Assembly: GCA_017881345.1 (NCBI GenBank)
Contig: JADGQZ010000256.1
Location: 1-40,427, forward strand
DNA: 40,427 nt
Direction of reading: 5' to 3'
Origin: Myxococcaceae bacterium
GTDB taxonomy: Bacteria > Myxococcota > Myxococcia > Myxococcales > Myxococcaceae
Shown here: in pieces, positions 17,137 through 25,048 of the stretch
How the letters are laid out: the number at the start of each line of letters is the position of its first letter
Position numbering within the stretch: the stretch's first letter is position 1
The notes under the pieces: model-generated
The model's input: only the letters and a program-made list of their open reading frames with translations
The model's database searches: none
What the model was told of the DNA's origin: nothing
Program-made: the position numbers and the translations under genes

Positions 17137-18186
17137 ATGCAAAGACATCCTGGACCCTCCGTCGCCCTGAGCCTGCTCCTCGTCCTCGCCGCCTGCGGTG
17201 ACGGCTCCGATCCGACCGGTTCGCGCGTCCTCCAGAACGAGCCGGTCGTGCCGAGCCGCCCGGGCACTCCGCCCACCTCGCCCGCTCAGGACGGGGGAGC
17301 AATTGCGGACGCAGGCCCGAGCGGCTCGCCGACCCAGACGCCCCCCGCCGGCCCTCCCGCCTCCGGCATCTTCCCGCCCGACAACGACTGGAACATCCGC
17401 ATCGACGACGCACCGGTGGACCCACGCTCGGACGCGTACATCGCGGCGATGGGCGCCGACGATCCGCTCGTCGCAAGCTGGGATGCCGAGGGGAACGGGC
17501 TGCCCTACGTGGAGGTGGGCAAGGACCAGGGCAAGGTAGCGATGCACTTCTGGGGCTTCGCCCGCGAGAGCGACCCCGGACCCTACCCCGTGCCCTGGGA
17601 TGCACCGACGGACCGGAGCGCCGACCACCACGTCATCGTCGTGGACCGTGCGAACGGCTGGCTCTACGAGCTCTTCGCCGCCTCCCGGAGAGCGGACGGC
17701 TCGTGGGATGCGTCCAACGGGGCCAGGTGGAACCTGCGTACCAATGACCGGCGCCCCGACCGCTGGACCTCCGCCGATGCGGCCGGGCTGCCGATCTTCC
17801 CGGGCCTCGTCCGGTGGAACGAGGTGGAGGCCGGGTGGATCGGCCATGCGCTCCGCTTCGCCGTGAACCGGAGCCAGCGCGGATATGTCTGGCCCGCGAA
17901 CCACGCCGCGGGCAGCTGCGCTCTCGGCACCGACTGCCCGCCGATGGGGCTGCGCGTCCGGCTGAAGAAATCGGTCGACATCTCGCGCTTCAGCCACCGG
18001 ATGCAGGTGGTGCTTCGCGCGCTGCAGCAGTACGGGATGTTCGTCGCCGACAACAGCGGCGGGACCAGCTGGTGGTTGGCCGGCGCACCGGACCCGCGCT
18101 GGTCGGACGAGGAGGACCTCACGCTCGGCGCGCTCAAGGGGCGCGACTTCGAGGTCGTCGCGCACGGGGACATCCAGCCGCAGTAG
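17137..18186 (+). CDS. Conserved hypothetical lipoprotein
   Basis: This 349-aa protein has a lipoprotein signal ending 'LLLVLAACGDG' (Cys near residue 22) followed by a Pro/Gly/Ser-rich linker to about residue 78. The folded part begins 'GIFPPDNDWNIRIDDAPVDPRSDAYIAAMGADDP', a recognisable opening of an uncharacterised family common in soil bacteria, and continues with 'DHHVIVVDRANGWLYELF', 'GLPIFPGLVRWNEVEAGWIGHALRF' and 'YVWPANHAAG'. I cannot assign a catalytic role with confidence. The ATG at 17137 is preceded by a TATAGG stretch 11 nt upstream that could be a weak -10. It is probably anchored to a membrane facing the periplasm or surface. Confidence 0.82.
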   Translation: MQRHPGPSVALSLLLVLAACGDGSDPTGSRVLQNEPVVPSRPGTPPTSPAQDGGAIADAGPSGSPTQTPPAGPPASGIFPPDNDWNIRIDDAPVDPRSDAYIAAMGADDPLVASWDAEGNGLPYVEVGKDQGKVAMHFWGFARESDPGPYPVPWDAPTDRSADHHVIVVDRANGWLYELFAASRRADGSWDASNGARWNLRTNDRRPDRWTSADAAGLPIFPGLVRWNEVEAGWIGHALRFAVNRSQRGYVWPANHAAGSCALGTDCPPMGLRVRLKKSVDISRFSHRMQVVLRALQQYGMFVADNSGGTSWWLAGAPDPRWSDEEDLTLGALKGRDFEVVAHGDIQPQ

Positions 18187-18279
18187 CGAGCCGGGCCAAC
18201 CGGGAACCGGTGTGCGCTGAATGCGCCGCCGGCCGGGTCCGTCCAAGTGAGCAGTGGTTCCCCAGAGGAGAATTCCTCG

Positions 18280-18813
18280 ATGAAGACCTGGCTGCTCGCC
18301 GCCGTGTTCCTCCCGATCACCGCGCTTGCCCGTCCGTGGACTGCGCCCCCGGACCCGATTGCGCCGTTTCCGCCCCCGGCCGAGTCGTTCCGCGCCGGCC
18401 CGCCGGTCCCCGGTGTCCTGGCACCGCCGATGACCCGGCCGGATGTGGACCACCGGGCGCGGGAGGACGACGCCCGTGACCTCTGGACGGTGGACACGAC
18501 CCTCACCCAGCTCGACCGTGCGGCTGCCGCGCGCGACCTCCGGCTGCTCCGGTGGGTGGACGCGCGCGCGCAGGGTCTCCTCGTGGAAGAGGTGCGCGAG
18601 AGCGAGCGCGAGGCCGAGCGGGCTCGCCTCGAAGCCGGCCGCGGCAACCCGTGGCGCCTCCGGCAGGCGGAGTGGAAGCTCTCGCAGGTCGCGCAGCTCG
18701 ACCGAAGCTATCGCTCGCTCGGCTGGCAGCTGGATCCGCCGAGCGTCGCCCAGCACCGGGCGATCCTGGTCGGCCTGGATCGGCTGAACCGCCGCGAGCT
18801 CGCGGGGCGCTGA
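18280..18813 (+). CDS. Small exported hypothetical protein, charged helical
   Basis: This 177-aa protein starts at ATG 18280 with AGAGGAG nine nt upstream; the track start at 18247 adds 11 residues before the signal peptide. The signal peptide 'MKTWLLAAVFLPITALARP' is followed by a Pro-rich segment ('PPDPIAPFPPPAE') to about residue 45, then a charged, helical region rich in Arg and Glu ('EEVRESEREAERARLEAG') with coiled-coil character. No family is recognised. It lies 93 bp after the lipoprotein gene and 143 bp before the beta-helix gene on the same strand; all three products are exported, so a shared envelope function is possible. Confidence 0.7.
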   Translation: MKTWLLAAVFLPITALARPWTAPPDPIAPFPPPAESFRAGPPVPGVLAPPMTRPDVDHRAREDDARDLWTVDTTLTQLDRAAAARDLRLLRWVDARAQGLLVEEVRESEREAERARLEAGRGNPWRLRQAEWKLSQVAQLDRSYRSLGWQLDPPSVAQHRAILVGLDRLNRRELAGR

Positions 18814-18820
18814 GGCTCCG

Positions 18821-18835
18821 GGGCCGATCCGGCCC
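18821..18835 (+). terminator. Weak hairpin after the small exported protein gene
   Basis: GGGCC and GGCCC flank a five-nt loop GATCC eight nt after the stop codon at 18813. There is no T tract, so intrinsic termination is doubtful; it may only stabilise the 3' end. The rest of the 143-bp gap to the next gene holds nothing I recognise. Confidence 0.25.
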
Positions 18836-18956
18836 GGCCCGGTCGCGCCACACCGGAACCGCAACCGCGTTGAAGAGGGGCAGCGCGCCGCGTTGGCGTA
18901 TTTCGCTCGACGCGAGGAGCGGCCGGGCGTCTGGTGACCCGCACGGAGGGACCTCC

Positions 18957-20597
18957 ATGCGCCCATCAATGCGGCGAGTCCTGGTCGTGGTTCTCGGTCT
19001 TCTCGGCGCCTGCGGTCCAAGCGCCCAGCCCTCGGCGGGGATGCAGGTCCCGGCGAGCACGGAGTCGGCGCTCGGCGCCGCGCACGGCAGCCACGCCGCC
19101 CGCGTGCTCCACGTCGGCAAGTGGAAGAACCACCGCGGCGAGTTCCAGACCGTCCAGGCCGCCGTCGATGCGGCGAAGCCGGGCGACTGGATCCTCATCG
19201 GGCCGGGCGACTACCACGAGCAGGGCGCACCGAACGCCGGCGTGCTCGTCACCACGCCCAACCTCCACCTCCGGGGCATGGATCGGAACAAGGTCGTCAT
19301 CGACGGGACGCGGCCCGGCGCCTCCACCTGCAGCAAGAAGAGCTCGGACCAGGACTTCGGGCCGAGCGGCACAGGGCGCAACGGGATCCAGGTGGAGAAG
19401 ACCGACGGGGTGGTCATCGAGAACCTGACGGCCTGCAACTTCATCGGTGGCGCCGATGGCGAGAACGGAAACCAGATCTGGTGGAACGGCGGCGACGGTA
19501 GCGGCGTCATCGGGATGGGCAGCTACTCGGGCAGCCATCTCACCGCGAGCAACACCTGGTTCGACGGGTCGGTCCCCAACACGGCGCAGTACGGAATCTT
19601 CGCCAGCAACGCCAGGGGGCCGGGACTCATCGAATGGTCGTACGCCAGCAACATGGGCGACTCGGCGTTCTACGTCGGCGCTTGCACCGACTGCGACTCG
19701 ACGCTGCGGCACGTACACGCCCAGAACAGCGCGCTCGGTTACTCGGGGACCAACGCCGGCGGCCGGCTGCGGATCGAGGAGTCGGAGTGGGACCTGAACC
19801 GGTCCGGCATCCTTCCCAGCTCCCTGGCCAACGACGACCCTCCCTCGCCCCAGGACGGCGCCTGCCCCGATGCCCCCGGCAGGTCCTGCACGTTCATCCA
19901 GCGCAACGACGTGCACGACAACAACAACCCGAACACCCCGGCGTTCGGTCTCACCGCCGGCTCACCGATCGGCACGGGCATCGACCTGTCGGGTGGGCGG
20001 AACAACACCGTCCGGGACAACCGCATCGTTCGCAACGGGTCCTGGGGCATCCTGATCAACGACTACCCCGACCCCGATCTCCCCTCGGTCCCCGCCTGGT
20101 GCACGGGTGGTGACCCGTTCTTCAACCCACCGCCTCCGTTCGACCAGATCCTCGGCCCGGTCATCCCCTGCTACTTCCACGCGTACGGAAACCGCGTCGA
20201 GGGCAACACCTTCTCGGGCAACGGCTTCTTCGGCAACCCCACCAACGGGGACCTCGGGGTGGCCCAGCTCCCCTTCCCCACGAGCAACTGCTTCCACGGG
20301 AACGTGGACCGGGGCGGACCCGCGACCAGCTGGCCGCCGGCGCTGCCGAGCACATGCGATCAGGCCTGGAACCCGGACATCGACCAGATCGCGGTCCTCT
20401 TCACCGAGGTGCTCTGCGCCGCGTTTGGCCCCGCCTCGGGCGCCTGCAATGGCTCGAGCTATCCGGTCCCGGGAAAGATCGCGCTGCTACCCATTCCCCG
20501 CGAGCGCGGGATGAAGGACCCCTGCGAGGGCGTTCCCGGCCACGACCCCTGGTGCAACCACAAGGGCCACGACGACGACGACGACGACGACGACTGA
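18957..20597 (+). CDS. Right-handed beta-helix lipoprotein with poly-Asp tail
   Basis: This 546-aa protein starts at ATG 18957 behind GGAGG (an in-frame ATG 12 nt later is possible). The lipoprotein signal ends 'LLGACGPS'. Residues about 50-420 show the pectate-lyase/NosD-type beta-helix pattern: 'FQTVQAAVDAAKPGDWILIGPGDY', 'VVIENLTACNF', 'GLIEWSYASNMGDSAFYVG', 'NNTVRDNRIVRNGSWGILIN' and 'NRVEGNTFSGNGFFG'. Such folds bind or cleave polysaccharides, but no catalytic set is identifiable. The C-terminus is a His/Gly/Asp segment ending in eight Asp from a GAC repeat, a possible calcium-binding or acidic tail. It is probably a surface or periplasmic carbohydrate-interacting protein. Confidence 0.87.
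   Translation: MRPSMRRVLVVVLGLLGACGPSAQPSAGMQVPASTESALGAAHGSHAARVLHVGKWKNHRGEFQTVQAAVDAAKPGDWILIGPGDYHEQGAPNAGVLVTTPNLHLRGMDRNKVVIDGTRPGASTCSKKSSDQDFGPSGTGRNGIQVEKTDGVVIENLTACNFIGGADGENGNQIWWNGGDGSGVIGMGSYSGSHLTASNTWFDGSVPNTAQYGIFASNARGPGLIEWSYASNMGDSAFYVGACTDCDSTLRHVHAQNSALGYSGTNAGGRLRIEESEWDLNRSGILPSSLANDDPPSPQDGACPDAPGRSCTFIQRNDVHDNNNPNTPAFGLTAGSPIGTGIDLSGGRNNTVRDNRIVRNGSWGILINDYPDPDLPSVPAWCTGGDPFFNPPPPFDQILGPVIPCYFHAYGNRVEGNTFSGNGFFGNPTNGDLGVAQLPFPTSNCFHGNVDRGGPATSWPPALPSTCDQAWNPDIDQIAVLFTEVLCAAFGPASGACNGSSYPVPGKIALLPIPRERGMKDPCEGVPGHDPWCNHKGHDDDDDDDD
20571..20594 (+). repeat. (GAC)8 trinucleotide repeat encoding poly-Asp
   Basis: Eight consecutive GAC codons end the beta-helix lipoprotein just before its TGA. 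The run has only one codon for Asp, so it is a true microsatellite that could change length by slippage without a frameshift. Confidence 0.9.
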
Positions 20598-20647
20598 GCC
20601 TGCGGACGACCCTGGACCGACGTGACACGGACCTCCATGAGCTGAGG

Positions 20648-20653
20648 TAGGGT
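20648..20653 (+). promoter_or_regulatory. Candidate -10 box TAGGGT before the antiporter gene
   Basis: TAGGGT ends nine nt before the ATG at 20663 and no Shine-Dalgarno lies between. GTGACA at 20622-20627 is the nearest -35-like element, but its spacer of 20 nt is long. Confidence 0.4.
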
Positions 20654-20662
20654 CCGGCCTCC

Positions 20663-21751
20663 ATGGCGCGCGCACCCGGGGGGCTCATGAAGCACTGGTC
20701 GACGGCTGCGCCCCTGGTCGCGGCGGCGCTGCTCGGTCTGGCGGCTGTCCTTCCGCCGAGTGGAGCCTTCTCTGCGTTCTGCGGGCTCGCACTCATGGCC
20801 GCGGTGCTCGCCGCCGTTCACCACGCCGAGGTGGTGGCCCACAAGGTCGGCGAGCCGCTGGGGACGCTGATCCTCGCCCTGGCGGTGACGGTGATCGAGA
20901 CCTCGCTCATCGTCTCGTTGATGCTCGCCGGGGGCCCCGACAAGGCCGTGCTGGCGCGCGACACCGTCTTCGCGGCGGTGATGATCATCTGCAACGGGGT
21001 CATCGGCCTGTGCATCCTGGTTGGCGGTCTCCGGCACCGCGAGCAGTCGTTCCGGATCGAGGGCGCGGGGCCGGCGTTCGCTGCCCTGGTGGCACTGGTG
21101 ACGCTGGTGCTCGTGCTCCCCGGCTACACCATCAGCGCGCCCGGCCTCGCCTACACCCCGGCGCAGCTCGCGTTCGCCGGGCTCGCCTCGCTGGTGCTCT
21201 GGGGCGTCTTCGTCTTCGTCCAGACCATCCGCCACCGCGACTACTTCCTCCCCGCCGACCCCGAGGCGGAGGACGCGCACCTCCCGCCGCCCAGCACGGC
21301 CATGACCTGGCTGAGCCTCGGGCTGCTGCTGGTCTCGCTCGTCGGAGTGGTGGGCCTGGCCAAGGTGCTCTCGCCCAGGATCGAGGCGCTGGTACGTGCG
21401 GTCGGAGCGCCGGACTCGGTCATCGGCGTGGCCATCGCCATGCTGGTGCTGCTCCCGGAGACGGTGGCCGCGGTCCGGGCCGCGCAGGCCAACCGGCTCC
21501 AGACCAGCATGAACCTGGCGCTCGGTTCGGCGCTGGCGACGATCGGTCTCACCATCCCGGCGGTGGTCATCGCCTCGGAGGTGTTCCACCTCCCGGTCAT
21601 CCTCGGCCTGGAGCCGAAGGACGTCGTGCTGCTCGGGCTGACCTTCTTCGTCGGCACGATCACCCTCGGTACGGGCCGGACCAGCATCATGCAGGGCGCG
21701 GTGCAGCTGGTGGTGTTCGCGGCGTTCCTCTTCCTCTCGCTGATCCCCTGA
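20663..21751 (+). CDS. Calcium/cation:proton antiporter (ChaA/CaxA type)
   Basis: This 362-aa membrane protein of the CaCA superfamily exchanges calcium or sodium/potassium for protons across the inner membrane. About eleven hydrophobic segments are visible. The two alpha-repeat motifs are 'GEPLGTLILALAVTVIETSLIVSLM' near residues 62-86 and 'MLVLLPETVAAVRAAQANRLQTSMNLALGSALATIGLT' near 260-297, the pattern of ChaA-like antiporters. Length matches E. coli ChaA (366 aa). The ATG at 20663 is nine nt after a TAGGGT box; an in-frame ATG at 20687 is an alternative. It is convergent with the RDD gene, 18 bp apart. Confidence 0.92.
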   Translation: MARAPGGLMKHWSTAAPLVAAALLGLAAVLPPSGAFSAFCGLALMAAVLAAVHHAEVVAHKVGEPLGTLILALAVTVIETSLIVSLMLAGGPDKAVLARDTVFAAVMIICNGVIGLCILVGGLRHREQSFRIEGAGPAFAALVALVTLVLVLPGYTISAPGLAYTPAQLAFAGLASLVLWGVFVFVQTIRHRDYFLPADPEAEDAHLPPPSTAMTWLSLGLLLVSLVGVVGLAKVLSPRIEALVRAVGAPDSVIGVAIAMLVLLPETVAAVRAAQANRLQTSMNLALGSALATIGLTIPAVVIASEVFHLPVILGLEPKDVVLLGLTFFVGTITLGTGRTSIMQGAVQLVVFAAFLFLSLIP

Positions 21752-21769
21752 CCCCCTGCGCAGCCGGGC

Positions 21770-22306
21770 TCAGCGCCCGAGGTGCGCGACAGGTGCGGCG
21801 AGCAGCGCGTGCTCCGAGCGCTCGAGCCAGTCGTGGACCACGATGGTGCCGGCGATCCGGTCGTGCAGTCCTTGCCGGCGCACCGAGAAGGCCACGGCGA
21901 GAAAGCCGAGCCCGAAGGTGAAGAGGCAGGCGACGTAGCCGAGCGCTCGCCGGAGCGCGGTCCCGAGCCCGAGCGGACGTCCGTCCCTCCGAAGGACCCG
22001 CAGGCCGAAGAGGGCCATCCCCGGCGTCTGGCCGGTCACGGTCCAGAACCCCACCCGATAGAGCGGCGGGAGACCGAAGCCGACGACCGGGAGCACCCAT
22101 GGCAACCCCCGGCAGAGCCAGGTGCGGAGTCGCCACCACTCGGTCGCCGCGGCGCACCGGCCCGGCTCGAGGAAGGATCCGGCGAGGATCTGCCGACCGA
22201 TCTGCTGGATCACCCAGTTGGCGACCGCGATCAAGACCGCGAGGATGACCACGTCGGTCAGCAGCGCGCAGGTGCGGCTCACGAGGCCGGCGTAGCGGGG
22301 CGTCAC
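21770..22306 (-). CDS. RDD-family membrane protein
   Basis: This 178-aa protein is assigned from GTG 22306, whose GTGA overlaps the stop of the upstream helical-repeat gene; the track's start at 22333 would overlap that gene by 31 bp. The RDD signature is visible in 'YAGLVSRTCALLTDVVILAVL' (R and D in the first membrane segment), 'FWTVTGQTPGMALFGLRVLRRDG' and 'RRQGLHDRIAGTIVVH'. Three or four membrane segments are expected. RDD proteins are poorly characterised; some act in ion or proton exchange. Coupling to the helical-repeat gene suggests the two products work together. Confidence 0.88.
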   Translation of the reverse strand: MTPRYAGLVSRTCALLTDVVILAVLIAVANWVIQQIGRQILAGSFLEPGRCAAATEWWRLRTWLCRGLPWVLPVVGFGLPPLYRVGFWTVTGQTPGMALFGLRVLRRDGRPLGLGTALRRALGYVACLFTFGLGFLAVAFSVRRQGLHDRIAGTIVVHDWLERSEHALLAAPVAHLGR

Positions 22307-22758
22307 GACCGTCCCAGGAGCCTGCGGGCCCACGCATCCACTGCGTCGTCGGCCGCAAGCGCGCGCCCGCGCAGCGCCTCGGTCAGCTCCTCGATGGCGC
22401 TCCGGCTCTGTCCCTGCACGATGCGCCGGATCTGCTCGGGGTGCGCCTCGAGATGCTGGAGGTATCGCGAGGCCTGCGCCTGCACCAGGGCCGCGACGGC
22501 GTCGCTCCGCTCGAGCGCGCCGAGCACCCGGTCCACCTGGCGGTCGACCAGCGCGTCCACCGCGGGGCTGCGCTCGAGCTCGGTCACGGCCTGGGTCAAC
22601 AGCTGCTCCAGCGCGGGGCTACGGACGAGGGCCTGCAGGACGCGTTCGATCAGCGCATCCGCCAGCGGCGAGTCCAGGAGCCTCGCGGCGAGCCGGTCGG
22701 CGAGCTGGGCCTGGAAGCCGGCCGGCTCGATGCTCCGCTCTGACCGGAACGCACCCAC
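22303..22758 (-). CDS. Helical-repeat protein coupled to RDD gene
   Basis: This 151-aa protein is assigned from GTG 22758; the track ORF from 22983 begins with an implausible Arg/Pro-rich head and runs into the divergent gene. A TACCCT -10-like box lies seven nt before this GTG. The middle has about four related helical repeats of 17-21 residues, e.g. 'SPLADALIERVLQALVR', 'SPALEQLLTQAVTELER', 'SPAVDALVDRQVDRVLGALER' and 'SDAVAALVQAQASRYLQHLEA'. In actinobacteria comparable helical segments are often fused to the N-terminus of RDD proteins, so this looks like the split version. It is probably cytoplasmic or membrane-peripheral; the function is unknown. Confidence 0.75.
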   Translation of the reverse strand: MGAFRSERSIEPAGFQAQLADRLAARLLDSPLADALIERVLQALVRSPALEQLLTQAVTELERSPAVDALVDRQVDRVLGALERSDAVAALVQAQASRYLQHLEAHPEQIRRIVQGQSRSAIEELTEALRGRALAADDAVDAWARRLLGRS

Positions 22759-22765
22759 GGGCGTG

Positions 22766-22771
22766 AGGGTA
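22766..22771 (-). promoter_or_regulatory. Candidate -10 box TACCCT for the helical-repeat/RDD operon
   Basis: Read on the minus strand, TACCCT is followed by seven nt (cacgccc) and the GTG start at 22758, with no Shine-Dalgarno. A weak TTCGGT lies 16 nt upstream as a possible -35. Confidence 0.4.
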
Positions 22772-22821
22772 ACACGCTGGTCCAGGCACCGAATCCGGAG
22801 CGGATTGGCCCGGAGTGCCTG

Positions 22822-22850
22822 CTGACAGGGACCGTCGACGGACCTAGGGT
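22822..22850 (+). promoter_or_regulatory. Strong leaderless-type promoter of the DUF4344 gene
   Basis: CTGACA (22822-22827), a spacer of exactly 17 nt, TAGGGT (22845-22850), six nt and then ATG at 22857. This is the best promoter match in the window and leaves no room for a Shine-Dalgarno, so the mRNA should begin at or next to the A of the start codon. Confidence 0.6.
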
Positions 22851-22856
22851 GGTTCC

Positions 22857-23669
22857 ATGGGCCTCGCCTCGCTCGCGTGCCTCGCTCTCGTCGGTGCGGC
22901 GCCGAAGCTCCCGCCGGTGAGCGAGCGTTACCCCGTCGTCTACGAGGAGCCCACCAGCCCGTCGATGGCCGCGGTGGCCGCACGGATGAAGGAGAAGCGC
23001 GCGCTCGAGACCACCGCGGAGATGCTGGCCTTCCTGAAGCTGCCGCGGAAGCTGACGCTCAAGGCCGCGAGCTGCGGAGAGGCGAACGCCTGGTACGACG
23101 CCGAGACCGACGTCGTGACCTTCTGCTACGAGATGGCGGACGACTTCATCCGGGGGGCGAGTGCGGAGGAGCGCTTCGGCCTCACCCAGGAGCAGGCGGC
23201 AGCCGGCCCCTTCCTGTTCATCATGTTCCACGAGACGGCGCACGCCATCTTCGCCATCCTCGACGTCCCGGTGCTCGGCCGCGAGGAGGACGCTGCGGAC
23301 CAGCTGGCCACGCTGGTGGCAATCCGGTTGGGGGGCAACTTCGCCGAGCGGATGCTCCGCGGCGCCGCCCTGATGTACCAGCGTGACTCGGCGGCGCGGA
23401 AGATCGGGGAGGACGACTTCGCCGACATGCACGGGCTCGACCGGCAGCGCTACTACAATGTGCTCTGCATGGCGTGGGGCGCGGATCCGAAGCAGTTCGC
23501 CTGGGCTCAGGAGGTGGGCCACCTTCCCAAGGACCGCGCCGAGGGCTGCGCCGAGGAGTTCGCCCAGGTCCAGAAGGCGGTCCGGCGGCTCATCACCGGT
23601 AAGAACGTGGACCAGGCCGCGGCGGTGCGGGTGAAGGAGAAGGCGGCGAAGTCGAAGTTCGCCCGCTGA
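22857..23669 (+). CDS. DUF4344 putative metallopeptidase
   Basis: This 270-aa protein has a short hydrophobic N-terminus ('MGLASLACLALVGAAP') likely to be a signal peptide. The DUF4344 region contains the zinc motif 'MFHETAHAIFAILDVPVLGREEDAADQLA' (HExxH variant HETAH near residues 124-128, with Glu/Asp ligands 17-20 residues later), preceded by 'YDAETDVVTFCYEM'. DUF4344 is described as a putative metallopeptidase; no substrate is known. The C-terminus is Lys/Arg-rich ('VRVKEKAAKSKFAR'). The gene is convergent with DoxX, separated by six bp, and is served by the strong promoter just upstream. Confidence 0.88.
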   Translation: MGLASLACLALVGAAPKLPPVSERYPVVYEEPTSPSMAAVAARMKEKRALETTAEMLAFLKLPRKLTLKAASCGEANAWYDAETDVVTFCYEMADDFIRGASAEERFGLTQEQAAAGPFLFIMFHETAHAIFAILDVPVLGREEDAADQLATLVAIRLGGNFAERMLRGAALMYQRDSAARKIGEDDFADMHGLDRQRYYNVLCMAWGADPKQFAWAQEVGHLPKDRAEGCAEEFAQVQKAVRRLITGKNVDQAAAVRVKEKAAKSKFAR

Positions 23670-23675
23670 CGGCTG

Positions 23676-24068
23676 TCAGCCCGACGTGCCGCCGGACCAC
23701 GGACGGGTGAAGCTCCAGGCCCACGCCACGAGCACCGCCTGGAGCGGAAGGCGTGCCCAGAGCATCCACGGCGCGGCGGCATGCTTGCCGAAGGGAATGT
23801 GATTCACGGCCATGTTCACGTTGGCCGGGAAGACCGCCACCAGCAGGGCCACCAGCCCCCACGCCGCCCAGCGCCGCGTCGAGGGCACGAGCAGCCCCAG
23901 ACCACCGAGGACCTCGAAGGCGCCGCTGATGGCCACCAGCGCTCCTGGGGCGGGCAGCCAGCTGGGGACGATGCGGATGAACGCCCCGGGTGACACGAAA
24001 TGCATCACCCCGGCAAAGGTCATCAGCGTGGCGAGGAGGACGAGGAGGGCGATCTGCACGGGGGCCAT
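23676..24068 (-). CDS. DoxX-family small membrane protein
   Basis: This 130-aa protein has four hydrophobic helices and DoxX/DUF417-like phrases: 'FAGVMHFVSPGAFIRIVPSWLPAPG' and 'GAFEVLGGLGLLVPSTRRWAAWGL' and 'NVNMAVNHIP'. DoxX proteins are inner-membrane proteins, some linked to thiol or redox stress (for example the mycobacterial membrane-associated oxidoreductase complex). The ATG at 24068 has no clear Shine-Dalgarno. It is divergent from the interrupted beta-barrel gene and convergent with DUF4344. A functional tie to the bacillithiol block 8 kb away is possible but not shown by position. Confidence 0.88.
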   Translation of the reverse strand: MAPVQIALLVLLATLMTFAGVMHFVSPGAFIRIVPSWLPAPGALVAISGAFEVLGGLGLLVPSTRRWAAWGLVALLVAVFPANVNMAVNHIPFGKHAAAPWMLWARLPLQAVLVAWAWSFTRPWSGGTSG

Positions 24069-24137
24069 CGTACGCCGCCGTGGACCCTGGCGGCGTGTCG
24101 ATCGGGCGAGCGTCCCCCGAGCAGCGCCGCCGACGAC

Positions 24138-24147
24138 AGGGTACCCT
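24138..24147. promoter_or_regulatory. Palindrome AGGGTACCCT containing -10-like boxes on both strands
   Basis: This perfect 10-bp palindrome contains TACCCT on each strand. The plus-strand box ends seven nt before GTG 24155 of the beta-barrel gene; the minus-strand box is 70 nt from the DoxX start. It could be a bidirectional -10 or an operator half. Confidence 0.35.
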
Positions 24148-24154
24148 CTGCGCC

Positions 24155-24886
24155 GTGCATCGACTCCTCCGAGTGCTCGCCGGCGGTTGCGTGATTGCGC
24201 TGGGCCTCCGTCCTGCGCCCGCCCGCGCCTGAGGCATCGCTCCGCCCGTGGGTCTCACGGGCACCTGCGGCGCGGCGCTGGACGATGAGAGGCGCTTCCA
24301 GATCGCGGTGACCGGCGGCGCGCTGCGGACCGACCTCGTGTTCGACGGCGACCGGCAGCAGCTCCGGGAGGCGAGCGTGGCAGCGACGTTCACCTGGCGG
24401 CCATCGGCCCTCTCGGTCCAGGTGTCGCTCGGCGCCGTCATCGCCGGGACGCTCGACGGCCCGCTCGGCAACTACGATCTGAAGCCCGGGGTCATGGCCA
24501 GCGCGGCGGTGGCCTACACGTTCCTCGACGGGAACGGGCCGAGGCCTTACCTCGCGGTGAGCGGGTCGCTCAGCGTCGCCACCGCGGGCACCCAGTCGAC
24601 GTCGAACCCCGCGGACCGGCCGACCTTCACCGCCACCGACCTGCGGGTCTCCGGAGTGCTCGGGAAGCGGCTGTTCGACGTGTGGTTGCCCTACGTGGGC
24701 GTCGCCGTCTTCGGAGGTCCGGTCTGGTTCTCGCCGGGGGGGCAGTCGCTGACCGGCAGTGACGCGAACCACTACCGCATCAGCGTCGGGTCGAGCGTCA
24801 GCCTGCCGGCGCACCTCGAGCTGTTCGTCGAGCTGGGCTTCCTCGGGGAGCAGGCGCTGCTCGGAGGGCTCGGATGGGCGTTCTGA
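24155..24886 (+). pseudogene. Outer-membrane beta-barrel-like protein interrupted by in-frame TGA after its signal peptide
   Basis: GTG 24155 opens a textbook signal peptide 'VHRLLRVLAGGCVIALGL' ending 'PARA', then TGA at 24230-24232, and the same frame continues without another stop to 24886. The downstream part (track ORF 24248-24886, 212 aa) has alternating hydrophobic beta-strands and ends '-AF', with aromatic-terminal strands typical of small outer-membrane barrels, but as a separate ORF it lacks a signal peptide. The reconstructed product would be 243 aa. A single change at the TGA would restore it. It is either a recent nonsense mutation or a base-call error; reinitiation at GTG 24248 would give an unexported, probably useless protein. 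No specific family is recognised. Confidence 0.7.
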
Positions 24887-24910
24887 CCGGGTCTCCGCGC
24901 CCCCACCCCA

Positions 24911-24936
24911 AGGGGCAGGATCCTCGGGACGCCCCT
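24911..24936 (+). terminator. Possible hairpin in the gap after the beta-barrel gene
   Basis: AGGGGC (24911-24916) and GCCCCT (24931-24936) can pair across a 14-nt loop. No T tract follows. The remainder of the 162-bp gap 24887-25048 shows no gene or other signal. Confidence 0.25.
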
Positions 24937-25048
24937 CCACGGACGTAGGCACCAAGGTGCACGATCCATCGGCGAACACGGGGGTGTACGAGGGAGCGTC
25001 CGGACACGCGGTCTCGAGGTCGCGCTCCCACCACTGGAGATCAGACCG

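Noticed and set aside
24230-24232. Selenocysteine at the in-frame TGA of the beta-barrel gene
   Set aside because: The TGA lies at a signal-peptidase site of a protein with no redox motif, and I see no clear stem-loop of SECIS type directly after it.
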